DNA of 64,000 nucleotides from Haliclystus octoradiatus (taxonomy: Eukaryota; Cnidaria; Staurozoa; Stauromedusae; Haliclystidae), in NCBI GenBank assembly GCA_916610825.1, contig OU744448.1, positions 9,472,650 to 9,536,649 on the forward strand, written 5' to 3'. This document shows, one piece after another, positions 35,259 through 45,183 of this stretch. How positions within the stretch are numbered: position 1 is the first letter of the stretch; the number at the start of each line of letters is the position of its first letter. The translations under genes and the position numbers were made by a program. The notes below the pieces were generated by a model. The model ran no database searches. It worked only from the letters and a program-made list of their open reading frames with translations, and was not told where the DNA came from.

Positions 35259-38200
35259 TTAAGACTGTAGGTATCTGCTTGGTTTCGTGATTGTGCGATC
35301 AGATTTTCTATTCTCAAGCTCCATGTCAGGCTGGTGATCTGTAACATTATTGGGTTGAACTGGTATAGTTCTAAGATTTGATTCTTCTTGGAATTGGTTG
35401 TTTGGTTGTGGTGTGTGAAAATATATTTCCGGCTTATCACCATTATACTTCTCTGAATCTACAAGAAGGTGACTTCTTGTACGTCGTAATATTTGACCTG
35501 TTGCTGTTTCAATAATGTATGAATTGGGTGCATCTGCATGTTTGATAATGTTTGCTGGTAGCCATAATTTTCCTTGCCTATGACGCACTGCCTGGCCAGG
35601 CCAGAGGACACTTCTATGGGCAGCTGAGTTCTGATAATACCAAGCGGCAGAGCCTTGCCTAGTAGCAAGTATTCGGCGGACATCAGTTGACTTCCAGAAT
35701 TGTGGTTTGAGATGGTGTGTTATGCTATGTAATCCAGTTCGCAAGTTTCTTCCTTGTAGTAGAACAGCTGGTGAGGGCAAACCATCCCCAAGTGGAGTGC
35801 TGCGAAGAGCTGTGAGAGTTTCTTGCAGATCTTTCCCTTCCTCCTTCATCTTGATAAAGTGTATTTTTGTGTTCTGCACATGTCGCTCCGCAGATCCATT
35901 AGATTGCGGATAGATTGGGCTTGATGTTATTTGTGTTATGTTATTTGCCAATGCATAATCCCTCATTTCTTGGCTGCCGTATTGTGGTCCGTTGTCACTG
36001 ATGAGCTTTTCTGGTATGCCATAACTTGCGAATATTTTTTTAAATTCCGTTATTACATCGAAAGACTTTGTTTGATTTAACCGTGTAACAGTGGTCCATT
36101 TTGAATATAAATCAACGGTTAATAAGTAGTGTATGCTGTTAATCTCAAACAAATCAGTTGACACTGTTTGAAATGGATACTCTGGTATTGGGTATGTAAT
36201 AAAGTTATCTTTTGCATTAGAGTTCCTATGTTGTTGGCATATACCACATGACGAAACTAAATCTGTTATTTGGGCTACGTATCCTGGCCAATATACGGCA
36301 GACTTAGCACGTTCGATACACTTGGATATACCAAAATGACCATGATGAATCTCTTGTAGTGTAGACGATATCAGTGATGTAGGGATGACTATTTGACTAT
36401 TTCTGAATAGTATGCCATCATAATACGATAAATTGTTTCTTTCACCCCAGAATGGCTTTACTGCATTTGGTAGTAGGGCTTTCTTCTCTGGCCAACCATT
36501 CTGTAAATAGAGAATAACCGCTTGAAGGGTAGGATCCTTCTTTGTTACCTCGGACGTATCAATCTTTTTTTCCGGTACAATAACGTCACATATGCGAATA
36601 ATCTCTGAATCTGAGTAGTCGGCACATTCGATAGATAGCGGAGCTCTCGACATTGTGTCAGCCAGTACAAGATTGATCCCAGGTTCAAAACAAAGAGTGA
36701 AATGATATCGTAAGCATTTGAGGCGCATCCTAGCCAATCTTGGTGATATATCAGATATTGGTTTTGCCATTATTCCCAGTAATGGTTTATGATCGGTGAT
36801 TACCGTAGTAGCTTGACCATAGACAAATTGATGGAATCGTGTTAATCCAAATTGAATTGCTAGCATTTCCTTCTCAATTTGTGCATAATTTCTTTGTGTT
36901 TTATCTAGCGAGCAAGAAGCGTATTCAATTGGCTGACCATCTTGCAGAAGGACTGCCCCTAGCCCATGGCTAGATGCGTCAACAGATACAGTAACATGAG
37001 CATTCACATTGAATAATTTTAGAGTTGGTGCTGAGATAATTAAACTCTTTATTTGTTTGAATGATTTTGTGTGGTTTTCATCCCACGTAAAGGCAACTTG
37101 ATCTTTCAAAAGGTCTCTTAGTGTTCCAGTGTGTTGCGATAAATTCGGGCAGAATTTTGCAATGTATGTTACCATGCCTAGTAAGCGGCGTAAATCTTCC
37201 TTATTTTCTGGTTGTGGCATGTTGCATATAGCTTTTACTCTGTCTGGATCTAGTGAAACGCCCTCTGCGCTTATAATTTGTCCAAGGTATTTGGTTTTGG
37301 TTTGACTGAAATTGCATTTGTTTCTGTTTAGTTTTAAATTCAACTTCTTGCACCTGTCTAGAACAGCAATCAGGCGTCGGTCATGTTCTTCCTGATCTTT
37401 GCCATGTATTAAAATGTCATCAATGTATATTTCTACACCTGGCAAGTCTTGAAAATGTTCTGCTACAATTCTGTGGAAAACCTCTGGTGCCGAACAGATC
37501 CCAAATGGAAGCCTAAGAAATCGATACCTGCCAAACGGTGTCCCAAATGTTGTAACAAAACTGCTTTCTTTATCAAGTGCTACTTGCATGAAACCACTCA
37601 TTGCGTCGAGCGTAGAAAATATGGTTGAGCCATGAATTTTGCTAAATATTTCTTCAGCTGTCGGTACTTGATAATGTTCTCTTTTAATGGCTTGATTCAA
37701 CGACAATGGATCCAGACAGATTCTGAGTGAGCCATTGGGTTTGGTAACAACGACTATTGGATTGACCCATTCTGTGGGGGTTGTGACTCTAGTTATCATT
37801 TTATCATTTTCCATAGTATCTAGTGTTTGTTTCAATTGGTCTTTTAGTCTAAATGGTACACGGCGTGCAGCATGGATAGTTGATGTATGATTGTCTCGTA
37901 ATTTAATGTTGTGCACACCTGGTAGTTTGCCATTTCCAACGAAAACAGACTCATAACGTTTTGCGATCTCATGATTAGGTTGATTTACTGTAAGTATTTG
38001 CTCTGGTTGTGGTACAATATTTAGAGATCTTAATGATGGGTAGCCCAATAAAGTGGCTGTGCCATTGAGGACAATAATAAATTCTAGTAGATGATACTTT
38101 GCTTGATACAGGACCAAAATGTTACTTTTGCCAATAACTTTAAGCTTGGTACCACCGTATGCTTCTAATACTGTATTGCATTTTTCAAGAGTTTGTTTCG

Positions 38201-39182
38201 GAAGTAATCTTTTGTGAATTTCTGATGGCATAATATTGCATCCAGCTCCTGTGTCTACTTTGGCTATGAATGATTTATCATTTTCTAAACCCAATTTTAT
38301 AACCCATTCTTTTTTCTGTCCTGCTTTGTTTACCTGGAGAACAAAACGATGATCAATTTCTTTAACTTGACTGTTTATAGTGTTTATTGATTCTGGATTA
38401 TTTTGGTCACTGCTTGATTTACTTCTGCAAACTGTAGCAAAATGGTTGAGTTTATCACAACTATGGCATTTTTTTCCATAAGCCGGACAACTACCTTGTA
38501 AATGTTCACCGCCACAATATTTGCAATTCGTTATTTGTCTCCTCTCCTTTCTTGTCTTAACTTTAGATGAGTTGCTTGTGGCAGAAATTCTGTCGACAGA
38601 TGTAGCTTGGTTATTAATCTGACTACCAATTTTTACTGCACTCTCCTTGTGACGGCAAATCTGGATTGCTTTTTCCAGACTTAAGTCGTCAGTGTATAAT
38701 AATTGTTCCCTGATGCTGTCCGAATAAATCCCTAAGACTATTTGGTCTCGAAGAAGTCTGTCTTCTAGCATTGCGCCATCATCTGATTGTATCCCTGGAT
38801 AGTTACAGTATTTTAACTGATTTCTGAGATCAGTAAGAAAAGTATCAAAAGCTTCATCTGATGCTTGTTTTCTAGAAAAGAATTTATAGCTCTCAAAACT
38901 GTCATTTCGTTTAGGGTTGTAATATGTTCTAAATCCTTTTAAAACTTCTTTCAAATTGTTTCTATCCTCTAGTTGTAATCCTCTGTAAATTGTTCTTCCA
39001 TTTTGTCCCAGTAAGGTCAGTAGTATTGCTACCTTTGTTTCTTCAGGTTGCTTCTTTTTATTGGTAGCAATAAGGTAAAACTCAAAACCTTCTTCCCAGT
39101 CGTTCCAGCTTTTGCTTAAGTCTTGATTATTATTTGATTCAAAAGGTCCAGGTGGTCTTAACCCACCTTCATTTAATGCCAT
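35259..39182 (-). CDS. Gag-Pol polyprotein of the Ty3/mdg4 element
   Basis: One ORF of 1307 aa from the ATG at 39182. Order: Gag-like region with YKFFSRKQASDEAFDTFLTD; a zinc knuckle pair starting CKYCGGEHLQGSC; aspartic protease AKVDTGAGCNIMP; reverse transcriptase with RFLRLPFGICSAPE and the YIDD active site; RNase H with VSVDASSHGLGAVL; integrase with an H-H-C-C finger ending CGICQQH and D, D, E positions in STDLFEIN, ISDNGPQYG and PQSNGSAERHV. Gag and Pol share one frame, so no frameshift is needed. The pol order RT-RNase H-integrase is that of Ty3/mdg4. No internal stop. Confidence 0.96.
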   Translation of the reverse strand: MALNEGGLRPPGPFESNNNQDLSKSWNDWEEGFEFYLIATNKKKQPEETKVAILLTLLGQNGRTIYRGLQLEDRNNLKEVLKGFRTYYNPKRNDSFESYKFFSRKQASDEAFDTFLTDLRNQLKYCNYPGIQSDDGAMLEDRLLRDQIVLGIYSDSIREQLLYTDDLSLEKAIQICRHKESAVKIGSQINNQATSVDRISATSNSSKVKTRKERRQITNCKYCGGEHLQGSCPAYGKKCHSCDKLNHFATVCRSKSSSDQNNPESINTINSQVKEIDHRFVLQVNKAGQKKEWVIKLGLENDKSFIAKVDTGAGCNIMPSEIHKRLLPKQTLEKCNTVLEAYGGTKLKVIGKSNILVLYQAKYHLLEFIIVLNGTATLLGYPSLRSLNIVPQPEQILTVNQPNHEIAKRYESVFVGNGKLPGVHNIKLRDNHTSTIHAARRVPFRLKDQLKQTLDTMENDKMITRVTTPTEWVNPIVVVTKPNGSLRICLDPLSLNQAIKREHYQVPTAEEIFSKIHGSTIFSTLDAMSGFMQVALDKESSFVTTFGTPFGRYRFLRLPFGICSAPEVFHRIVAEHFQDLPGVEIYIDDILIHGKDQEEHDRRLIAVLDRCKKLNLKLNRNKCNFSQTKTKYLGQIISAEGVSLDPDRVKAICNMPQPENKEDLRRLLGMVTYIAKFCPNLSQHTGTLRDLLKDQVAFTWDENHTKSFKQIKSLIISAPTLKLFNVNAHVTVSVDASSHGLGAVLLQDGQPIEYASCSLDKTQRNYAQIEKEMLAIQFGLTRFHQFVYGQATTVITDHKPLLGIMAKPISDISPRLARMRLKCLRYHFTLCFEPGINLVLADTMSRAPLSIECADYSDSEIIRICDVIVPEKKIDTSEVTKKDPTLQAVILYLQNGWPEKKALLPNAVKPFWGERNNLSYYDGILFRNSQIVIPTSLISSTLQEIHHGHFGISKCIERAKSAVYWPGYVAQITDLVSSCGICQQHRNSNAKDNFITYPIPEYPFQTVSTDLFEINSIHYLLTVDLYSKWTTVTRLNQTKSFDVITEFKKIFASYGIPEKLISDNGPQYGSQEMRDYALANNITQITSSPIYPQSNGSAERHVQNTKIHFIKMKEEGKDLQETLTALRSTPLGDGLPSPAVLLQGRNLRTGLHSITHHLKPQFWKSTDVRRILATRQGSAAWYYQNSAAHRSVLWPGQAVRHRQGKLWLPANIIKHADAPNSYIIETATGQILRRTRSHLLVDSEKYNGDKPEIYFHTPQPNNQFQEESNLRTIPVQPNNVTDHQPDMELENRKSDRTITKPSRYLQS

Positions 39183-39219
39183 TTTATTCAATTAATGTGT
39201 TAAATCCCACTCGACACCA

Positions 39220-39371
39220 TGTTATAACGTATAGAATAAACATGAATAATGTATAAGTATGTAATCATAAGTTCAAGCTCTCCCTAAGCTTACATGTGCT
39301 ACTGAACTTATTGAGTAGCCTCATTTACATGAATAGTAAGTTACAGACTAAAGATGGCTAACATTATAACA
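39220..39371 (-). repeat. 5' LTR (152 bp)
   Basis: Transcription-side LTR for the minus-strand element. Followed directly by the putative primer-binding site TGGTGTCGAGTGG; the matching tRNA is not identified. Confidence 0.95.
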
Positions 39372-39552
39372 ATAATTGTTTAATATTTTGCCTTGTAAAT
39401 AATAATCCGTTTTATCTGTTATCTGTTATCTTTCGTCTTTTCACTTTTCATTTCCGAATATCAACTTTCCCGCGCAATAATTCTTGACACTACAGACAGT
39501 TGTGATCCGCAGGTTTATCGGTGGGTCAGATAGGATCATGCTTGACGAATTT

Positions 39553-39625
39553 AATCAGACGGGACGGGTTGCTACTGCGCATGACGCCCTGCAGCCTGTT
39601 GAATATTCTGCTTACCATTGTTATT
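39553..39625 (-). repeat. MULE right TIR with 9 bp target duplication
   Basis: The inverse of the left TIR ends ...TATTCTGCTTACC at 39616, followed by ATTGTTATT (39617-39625). Confidence 0.93.
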
Positions 39626-39649
39626 AGTATGAAAAGGTCAAACATCAGC

Positions 39650-39700
39650 CAACGCCAAACCAACCACTGATACTACACGATAGAACATTTTATATTGTTA
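39650..39700 (-). pseudogene. Remnant of a glycosyltransferase-ORF 5' end
   Basis: CCAAACCAACCACTGATACT followed by ACACGATAGAACATTTTATA matches the region encoding CSI(N/S)GWFG at the start of the three glycosyltransferase ORFs, on the same strand, then stops. Also present in unit 2 at about 52580-52630. Suggests an older, lost copy. Confidence 0.55.
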
Positions 39701-39920
39701 TTGTTACACATCACAGATTCACAGGCTCAATATATTAAATAATGCTCTCAAGGGCCATTTACACTGCAGCAAAATAGGCACGGTACTCGTCAATTAACAC
39801 ATCAAAGGTGTGAAGGTGTCAAGTGTTTTTGAGCACGGGCCAAGCAAAAACACTGTCTAAACGGCTTTTTCAGACATTGAAAAGCGGCACCGTGCCTACT
39901 ATTTTGATCGGGCCGAGATC

Positions 39921-41573
39921 TATGGCGTCATATTTCCGCCAAAATTCAACGTTCGTCATTTTATGCTTCGTTTCTCATTTTATGCTTTGATTTTTATTCC
40001 TTGTTTCTCATTTTATTCCTTGTTTCTCATTTTATGCATCGTTCCTCATTTTTTGCTCCGTTTCTCATTTTATGCTTCGTTTCGTTTTTGTCATCCTGTT
40101 TCATTTTACGCTTCGTCTCTTATTTTATGCTTCGTTTCTTATTTTATGCTTCGTTTTGTTTTTGACATCCTGTTTTGTTTCATTTTATGCTTCGTTTCTA
40201 ATTCTTCGTCAAGCTTGAGTGGTTTCCCTCTCCGTTCCCCCAGCATACTGTTCCCTTTCCTGTGCACAGTAGACTAGTGAGGTCGTGGCTAGATCAGGGG
40301 TAACTCAAGGACATTTTATGATTTTTTATGCATTCTTTTAATTGTATTAAATTCAGTTTTCTGCCGATTTTCAAAATTCGTTTTGCATTTGGTACCTTTG
40401 TATATTCACCACAGATCTACATAATTAAAAAATAAATAAGTTACTCATCTTTTAAATTAATTAGGATTTGAATTTTCTGTTGTATAGGTATATATTATTT
40501 CTGGAAAACAATGTCAAATGGACGGAAAGCGTCGGCCGTATTGCGCACCAAATTCCCTGCTGAGGTTGCCGTCTTACTAAGCATCATTGCCGAAAATCAA
40601 CTAAAACTGCTCAAAATATTTTAAAATATCCACGTGACCACCACCATCTTCTACGTATACCAATATCATAAAATAATTAACATAAATAATTGGAAACTCA
40701 CTTCATTAAAATTTAAATGTATAGGATGTAGACAAAGGCATGTGTAACACTATCCACCAACAATCAAATATTTAAACATAGTCTTATAACATAATCACGA
40801 TAAACTGCAAATTATTTAATAAATACTGAAACCAACTCTACGAATAACAAAGTGACAATTTAAAGTATAAAAACAGGCACGGCATATTTTTCAAATGAGA
40901 GGAAACCAACCAATTCGATTTTGCTGAGTTTTAGACATTACATTATATACGCCGATTATATACACATAACACATACATAATTGTTGCTTTGAATATATAA
41001 TGAGCTCAGCTTGATTTGAAGTGGTTAGTAGCTGCTCAGCCACACGCCTTGATTTTCTTTTGCATTTTGAATATTCATGGCAAAAGTACAATAAAACGTC
41101 CGAACTCCATCGCTAATGAGTCAACAATGAAGTGATTCGAATCATTGTGGGCCTTTCTGAACTGTTTCTGTCTCATCCCACCCGACCCTCATATCCGACA
41201 GCCATTTCCTGTTACAATCACTAGTCTGTGTTGTGCACAGAAATGGGAGCAGCATGCTGGGGGAACGAAGGGGGAAACCACTCAAGCTTGACGAAGAATC
41301 AGAAACGAAGCATAAAATGAAACAGGATGTCAAAAACAAAACGAAGCATAAAATCAGAAATGAAGCAAAAGATAAGAGACGAAGCATAAAATGAAACAGG
41401 ATGACAAAAACGAAACGAAGCATAAAATGAGAAACGGAGCAAAAAATGAGGAACGATGCATAAATGAGAAACAAGGAATAAAATGAGAAACAAGGAATAA
41501 AAATCAAAGCATAAAATAGGAAACGAAGCATAAAATGACGAACGTTGAATTTTGGCGGAAATATGACGTCATA
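39921..41573. mobile_element. 1653 bp foldback transposon with ~355 bp minisatellite TIRs and 6 bp target duplication
   Basis: GAGATC flanks both ends (39915-39920 and 41574-41579), and unit 2 has a single GAGATC at the same place (about 52850), a clean empty site. TIRs start TATGGCGTCATATTTCCGCC (left) and end with the inverse. Each TIR is filled with TTTTATGCTTCGTTTCTCAT-like repeats. The interior (40281-41214) is AT-rich with no gene. ORFs seen in the TIRs are translations of the repeat. Confidence 0.9.
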
Positions 41574-41579
41574 GAGATC

Positions 41580-42146
41580 ATTTCTCGAGGTAGTCTCGGC
41601 CTGCTCAAAAAGTGGGCACCGTGCCGTTTTGCAGTAATTATGACGTCATCGTAGAAGTTGCGTCTCTTTACAGTGGAATTCTGATGTTTTCTAATAAAAT
41701 CAGTAACAGACTAAAGATTACCAAAGCTAGATAAGCACATTAAGCATATTTTGTTACGTATTTCTTTTGAAAATTAATGAAGTTTCTGTAGTATAAGGTT
41801 TAATTATGCAAATTGTAACTACGAGTGCGGAGCGTAAATTTAGATGTGTCTTTTGTCACAGAAATACTGATCTGGCGTGGTAGCATGTTCAGGAGGTGAA
41901 AGACTAACCCAAATGTGTTTGAATTTTGCTCAATGGAGATGAGAATGTAACAAAAATTTAAATATTATAATTGATGAAAAACATAGTGATTTTCAGTTCA
42001 ACGGAATCCTTACAAGTTATTTAACATAATTGAATCTCAATTTATCGAATTTCACCTGTAAAACCATTAAATAATGAGAAACCTATAATTCAGTTTGTAA
42101 ATTTTCAATCTCGGACCGCGTAAAAATAAGCACGGGCGATTATGAA
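41580..42146. other. Unit spacer, no gene seen
   Basis: AT-rich sequence also present at 52859-53421. Contains GGGCACCGTGCCGTTTTGCA near its start, related to the GCACGG motifs of the surrounding composite region. Confidence 0.35.
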
Positions 42147-43137
42147 GTGCCAAAAGGCTCACTACTACTTCTTGTTCGGCGCGGTACTTGTTTATGAGAT
42201 CGCGTTACTTGTTCGGAGATCCCGTTACTTCTTTCAGAATTCGCCCTACATGTTCGGACATCCCGTCACTTGTTTAGAGATCCCGTCACTTGTGAAATTT
42301 TAAGATAATTATAGCCGTGACAAGTGCGGTTGACCGTGATTTTTTTCAAAATCTGAATCTAGATCGTAGATCGTAAGGCTTTGGTAAAAATATAACACGG
42401 GGAATAATGTACCAAAAATATTAATTTACAATAGCTTGTGTAATCATTTTTGTTTAATGGTTATAATTCATTAAAGGTCATGTTTGTACGTTTGTTGCAT
42501 ATTTCAATAACGAATAATGTATTATTATTTAGTATAATCTAATAATTTATAAATGACAGTCGACAATTTCTAAAACTACAATATTGTATTTAGATTCGAT
42601 GGAATGAAAGTTTGAATGACTTTCGAATTTACTCAGTATCTGCATACAAGTCTTACAATTATAAAAACTTAATTCAATCAGTTAATTAATATAAGTCAAA
42701 CATAAAGATAAAATCAAAACTTCATTATGTTTCCACTATGTTTATTTGGGGTGTATTTCCAAATTATCCTGATAAGTTTTATATCACTTTATTTCACAGG
42801 ACTGATTAGGAATACACATAAAATAATTGTTAAGATATAATATGATTTTGATTTGTATGTTTAAATGTATTAATAATAAACATGAACTTTCACTATTACA
42901 CTATTTAATAAAATATAAATTGTGTAGAATTTACAATTATAACAGTATAAAATGATTTGACAAAAACTATAACTATGACTCCCTGATGATAGTAACGCGA
43001 TCTCCAAAATAAGTGACGGGAACTCCAGACAAGTAACGCGATCTCCGAAATAAGTGACGGGAACGTCAGACAAGTAACGCGATCTCGTTAAACAAGTGCC
43101 GATCCCAAGCAAGAAGTAGCAGTGAGCCTTTTGGCAC
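42147..43137. mobile_element. 991 bp TIR element A with repeated CGCGATC/CGGGATC motifs, unit 1
   Basis: Begins GTGCCAAAAGGCTCACTACT and ends with the inverse (GTGAGCCTTTTGGCAC). Both ends carry arrays of AAGTAACGCGATCTC and AAGTGACGGGA(T/A)CTC alternating every ~19-37 bp. Interior is AT-rich. The ORF at 42870-43199 is a translation of this array, not a gene. Confidence 0.7.
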
Positions 43138-43139
43138 GT

Positions 43140-45070
43140 ATGGCCAAAAGGCTCACTACTACTTGTGCTCGGTACTTGTATGCGATCGCGTCGCGTCATC
43201 GCGTCCGTGCGTTTATCGATTATTTAGCATGATACGTTTAGCTTTTTCTGTTTTCACTGATTGCATTTACATTTAATTAGGACTGACTGACAATTGTCGA
43301 ATCGAATACGTATACTCACAAACAATAATTTAAATGTAATATGCTACTGTACTAGTATATACTAATTTTATTGCGATGAAATGTTATGTCTACTAGTATA
43401 GAGCCAAATTAGTTTCATATGGCGTTGCTGTATAGAAAAAAGAAATCAATTGATCAAAATGTCCAAATTGAGTAGAATTATTTATTCTTTTCGTTTGCCA
43501 CTGATATGAATAATTTTAATTTTAATTTACTATATATGGGGGTAATATGCGGGAAGTAAGAATCAGCTACGTGCAGTGTACTGTTGTAGCTAGGTTGTCC
43601 TTAAAATATTTGTACTCGTTATGAGACTTATATTAAAGGGAGAATACTGACCGGGGAACGTTGCGCGCGGAACTTGAATTCTTCATACCAAATTCAAGTA
43701 CTCGTTTTGAAACAGAGTCAGCCTCGCCTCAATTCTATTGTTTTGAACGAAATAATCAAAACCACGAGACAGGAACAAATGTCGAAGCCGTGAACTCGTG
43801 ACAATCATCAACGAATCAATGTTTTTGAACAACGATTTATTCCATGCATTTAACTCAGATTCGCATAGTTTTATTGAATTATCACATTAGTTTGCTTTTG
43901 GTATATTTATCCTTGGTTATATTTACTGAAGTTGCCTTGTTATTAGTTGGCAAGCTTTTATGGACCGATCGTTACATCAAAAACATGAAAAAGAACGATA
44001 GTCGATACGCAAGATGACCTAAGATGTCAAGAAACACAAGGGTTTGGCTTTATAACGAAAATAAAAATGTTAAACAAAGTTCTTGTTTGATGTTACTTTC
44101 GTTCAACATATCAATCGAACTGATCGAACTAAAACCGCTTCTGCACATCATACTTTTTATGCTGTTGATCACATAGTAAACAATACATTAAAGTCCAGAA
44201 CGTGATAAAATAAGTACGTAGTATAGCTCCCAAATTGTGATTTTAATTTCTTCATTTGAAATGCTTTACCATAAAATCAACATACGGCCAGAATAATAAA
44301 ACGAAGGTCACTCGGAACTCACACGCACGGCAGCTTTTCTCGAAGCTTTGTTTAAATTGATGACGTATAAGTTGGTTGAGCGCACAATGTTCCCCGGTCA
44401 GTATTCTCCTTTTAATTAACTGGTATATGACAGTCACTCAATCTAGAATATTTTCCATTTCCTGTACAAACTCTCCTTTCAATCATTTTGTTTACTTGAA
44501 GTTTTTGTGTCGTTTCGGAGTATTATTCACTATAAAGTTATAAGACAAGGTTTTATAATTGTAAGACTTGTATGTAGATACTGAGTAAATTCGAAAGTCA
44601 TTCAAACTTTCATTCCATCGAATCTAAATACAATATTGTAGTTTTAGAAATTGTCGACTGTCATTTATAAATTATTAGATTATACTAAATAATAATACAT
44701 TATTCGTTATTGAAATATGCAACAAACGTACAAACATGACCTTTAATGAATTATAACCATTAAACAAAAATGATTACACAAGCTATTGTAAATTAATATT
44801 TTTGGTACATTATTCCCCGTGTTATATTTTTACCAAAGCCTTACGATCTACGATCAAGATTCAGATTTTGAAAAAAATCACGGTCAACCGCACTTGTCAC
44901 GGCTATAATTATCTTAAAATTTCACAAGTGACGGGATCTCTAAACAAGTGACGGGATGTCCGAACATGTAGGGCGAATTCTGAAAGAAGTAACGGGATCT
45001 CCGAACAAGTAACGCGATCTCATAAACAAGTACCGCGCCGAACAAGAAGTAGTAGTGAGCCTTTTGGCAC
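43140..45070. mobile_element. TIR element B, head-to-head relative of A, unit 1
   Basis: Left end GGCCAAAAGGCTCACTACTA at 43142; right end GAGCCTTTTGGCAC at 45070. Its right ~525 bp (44545-45070) is the inverted copy of the left ~525 bp of element A (42147-42670). A TTAA element sits inside it. Confidence 0.65.
43637..44411. mobile_element. 775 bp TTAA-flanked non-autonomous element, unit 1
   Basis: TTAA at 43633-43636 and 44412-44415. TIRs begin AGGGAGAATACTGACCGGGG and end with the inverse. Homologous to 24711-25491 in the MULE. Overlapping ORFs are not supported. Confidence 0.8.
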
Positions 45071-45183
45071 TGCATAGGCGATCTTGAAAACAGAAAAAAA
45101 ACAGCACAGGCCGCATTCTTGTTAACACCTCGGGTGTTAATTTACGAGTACCGTGCATTTTTTGCTGCAGTGTAAATGGCCCT

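Larger units (their letters stand above)
35030..39371 (-). mobile_element. Complete Ty3/mdg4-type LTR retrotransposon, 4.34 kb
   Basis: Flanked by a 5 bp duplication ATAAT (35025-35029 and 39372-39376). LTRs of 152 bp at each end appear identical base for base and have TG...CA-type ends (TGTTAT...AACA). A primer-binding site starting TGGTGTCGAGTGG follows the 5' LTR and a purine tract AAAAAGGGAGA precedes the 3' LTR. One uninterrupted Gag-Pol ORF fills the interior. Identical LTRs mean a very recent insertion; the element may still be active. Confidence 0.97.
22457..39616 (-). mobile_element. 17.16 kb Mutator-like element (MULE) carrying transposase and Ulp1-PHD genes
   Basis: Bounded by inverted ~63 bp termini and a 9 bp direct duplication ATTGTTATT, the size typical of the Mutator superfamily. 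The uninterrupted site is present once in tandem unit 2 (52551-52559), with matching flanks on both sides, which fixes the ends to the base. Encodes a minus-strand transposase with DDE and SWIM domains, and a minus-strand Ulp1 protease-PHD protein. Later insertions inside it: TTAA element 24711-25491, hAT-type element 27509-28368, foldback 28435-29430 and an LTR retrotransposon 35030-39371. Without these the element would be roughly 10 kb. Ulp1-bearing MULEs are known from plants (Kaonashi group); whether this animal-type version is described I cannot check. Confidence 0.92.
39751..45183. mobile_element. Composite TIR region, unit 1 (AGGGCC...GGCCCT ends)
   Basis: AGGGCCATTTACACTGCAGC at 39751 and its inverse ending at 45183 are the outer ends; complementarity extends over CACGGTACTCGT and GTTAA. 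Inside are the 1653 bp foldback, two CGATC-repeat elements and a TTAA element. No target duplication was found, so it may be one large element or two related ends flanking nested ones. A third direct copy of the inner motif lies at about 49965-50011. Confidence 0.5.

Noticed and set aside
22457..39616. Maverick/Polinton or a giant virus-like element
   Set aside because: Size and protease cargo suggested it, but there is no polymerase B, capsid, packaging ATPase or retrovirus-type integrase gene of its own. The 9 bp duplication and DDE-SWIM transposase point to Mutator; the integrase present belongs to the nested Ty3 element.
39963..40277. 104-codon Phe/Ser/Leu-rich ORF, with mirror ORFs at 41142-41531 and 41299-41493
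   Set aside because: These are translations of the TTTTATGCTTCG minisatellite in the foldback TIRs. Both arms give similar frames because they are inverted copies.
42870..43199. 109-codon ORF repeated at 54145-54474
   Set aside because: It translates the CGCGATC/CGGGATC arrays of TIR element A; duplication of the unit explains its apparent conservation.
43637..44437. 61-codon ORF at 44252-44437, repeated at 55528-55713
   Set aside because: Lies across the end of the TTAA element; no motif, and repeated only by unit duplication.
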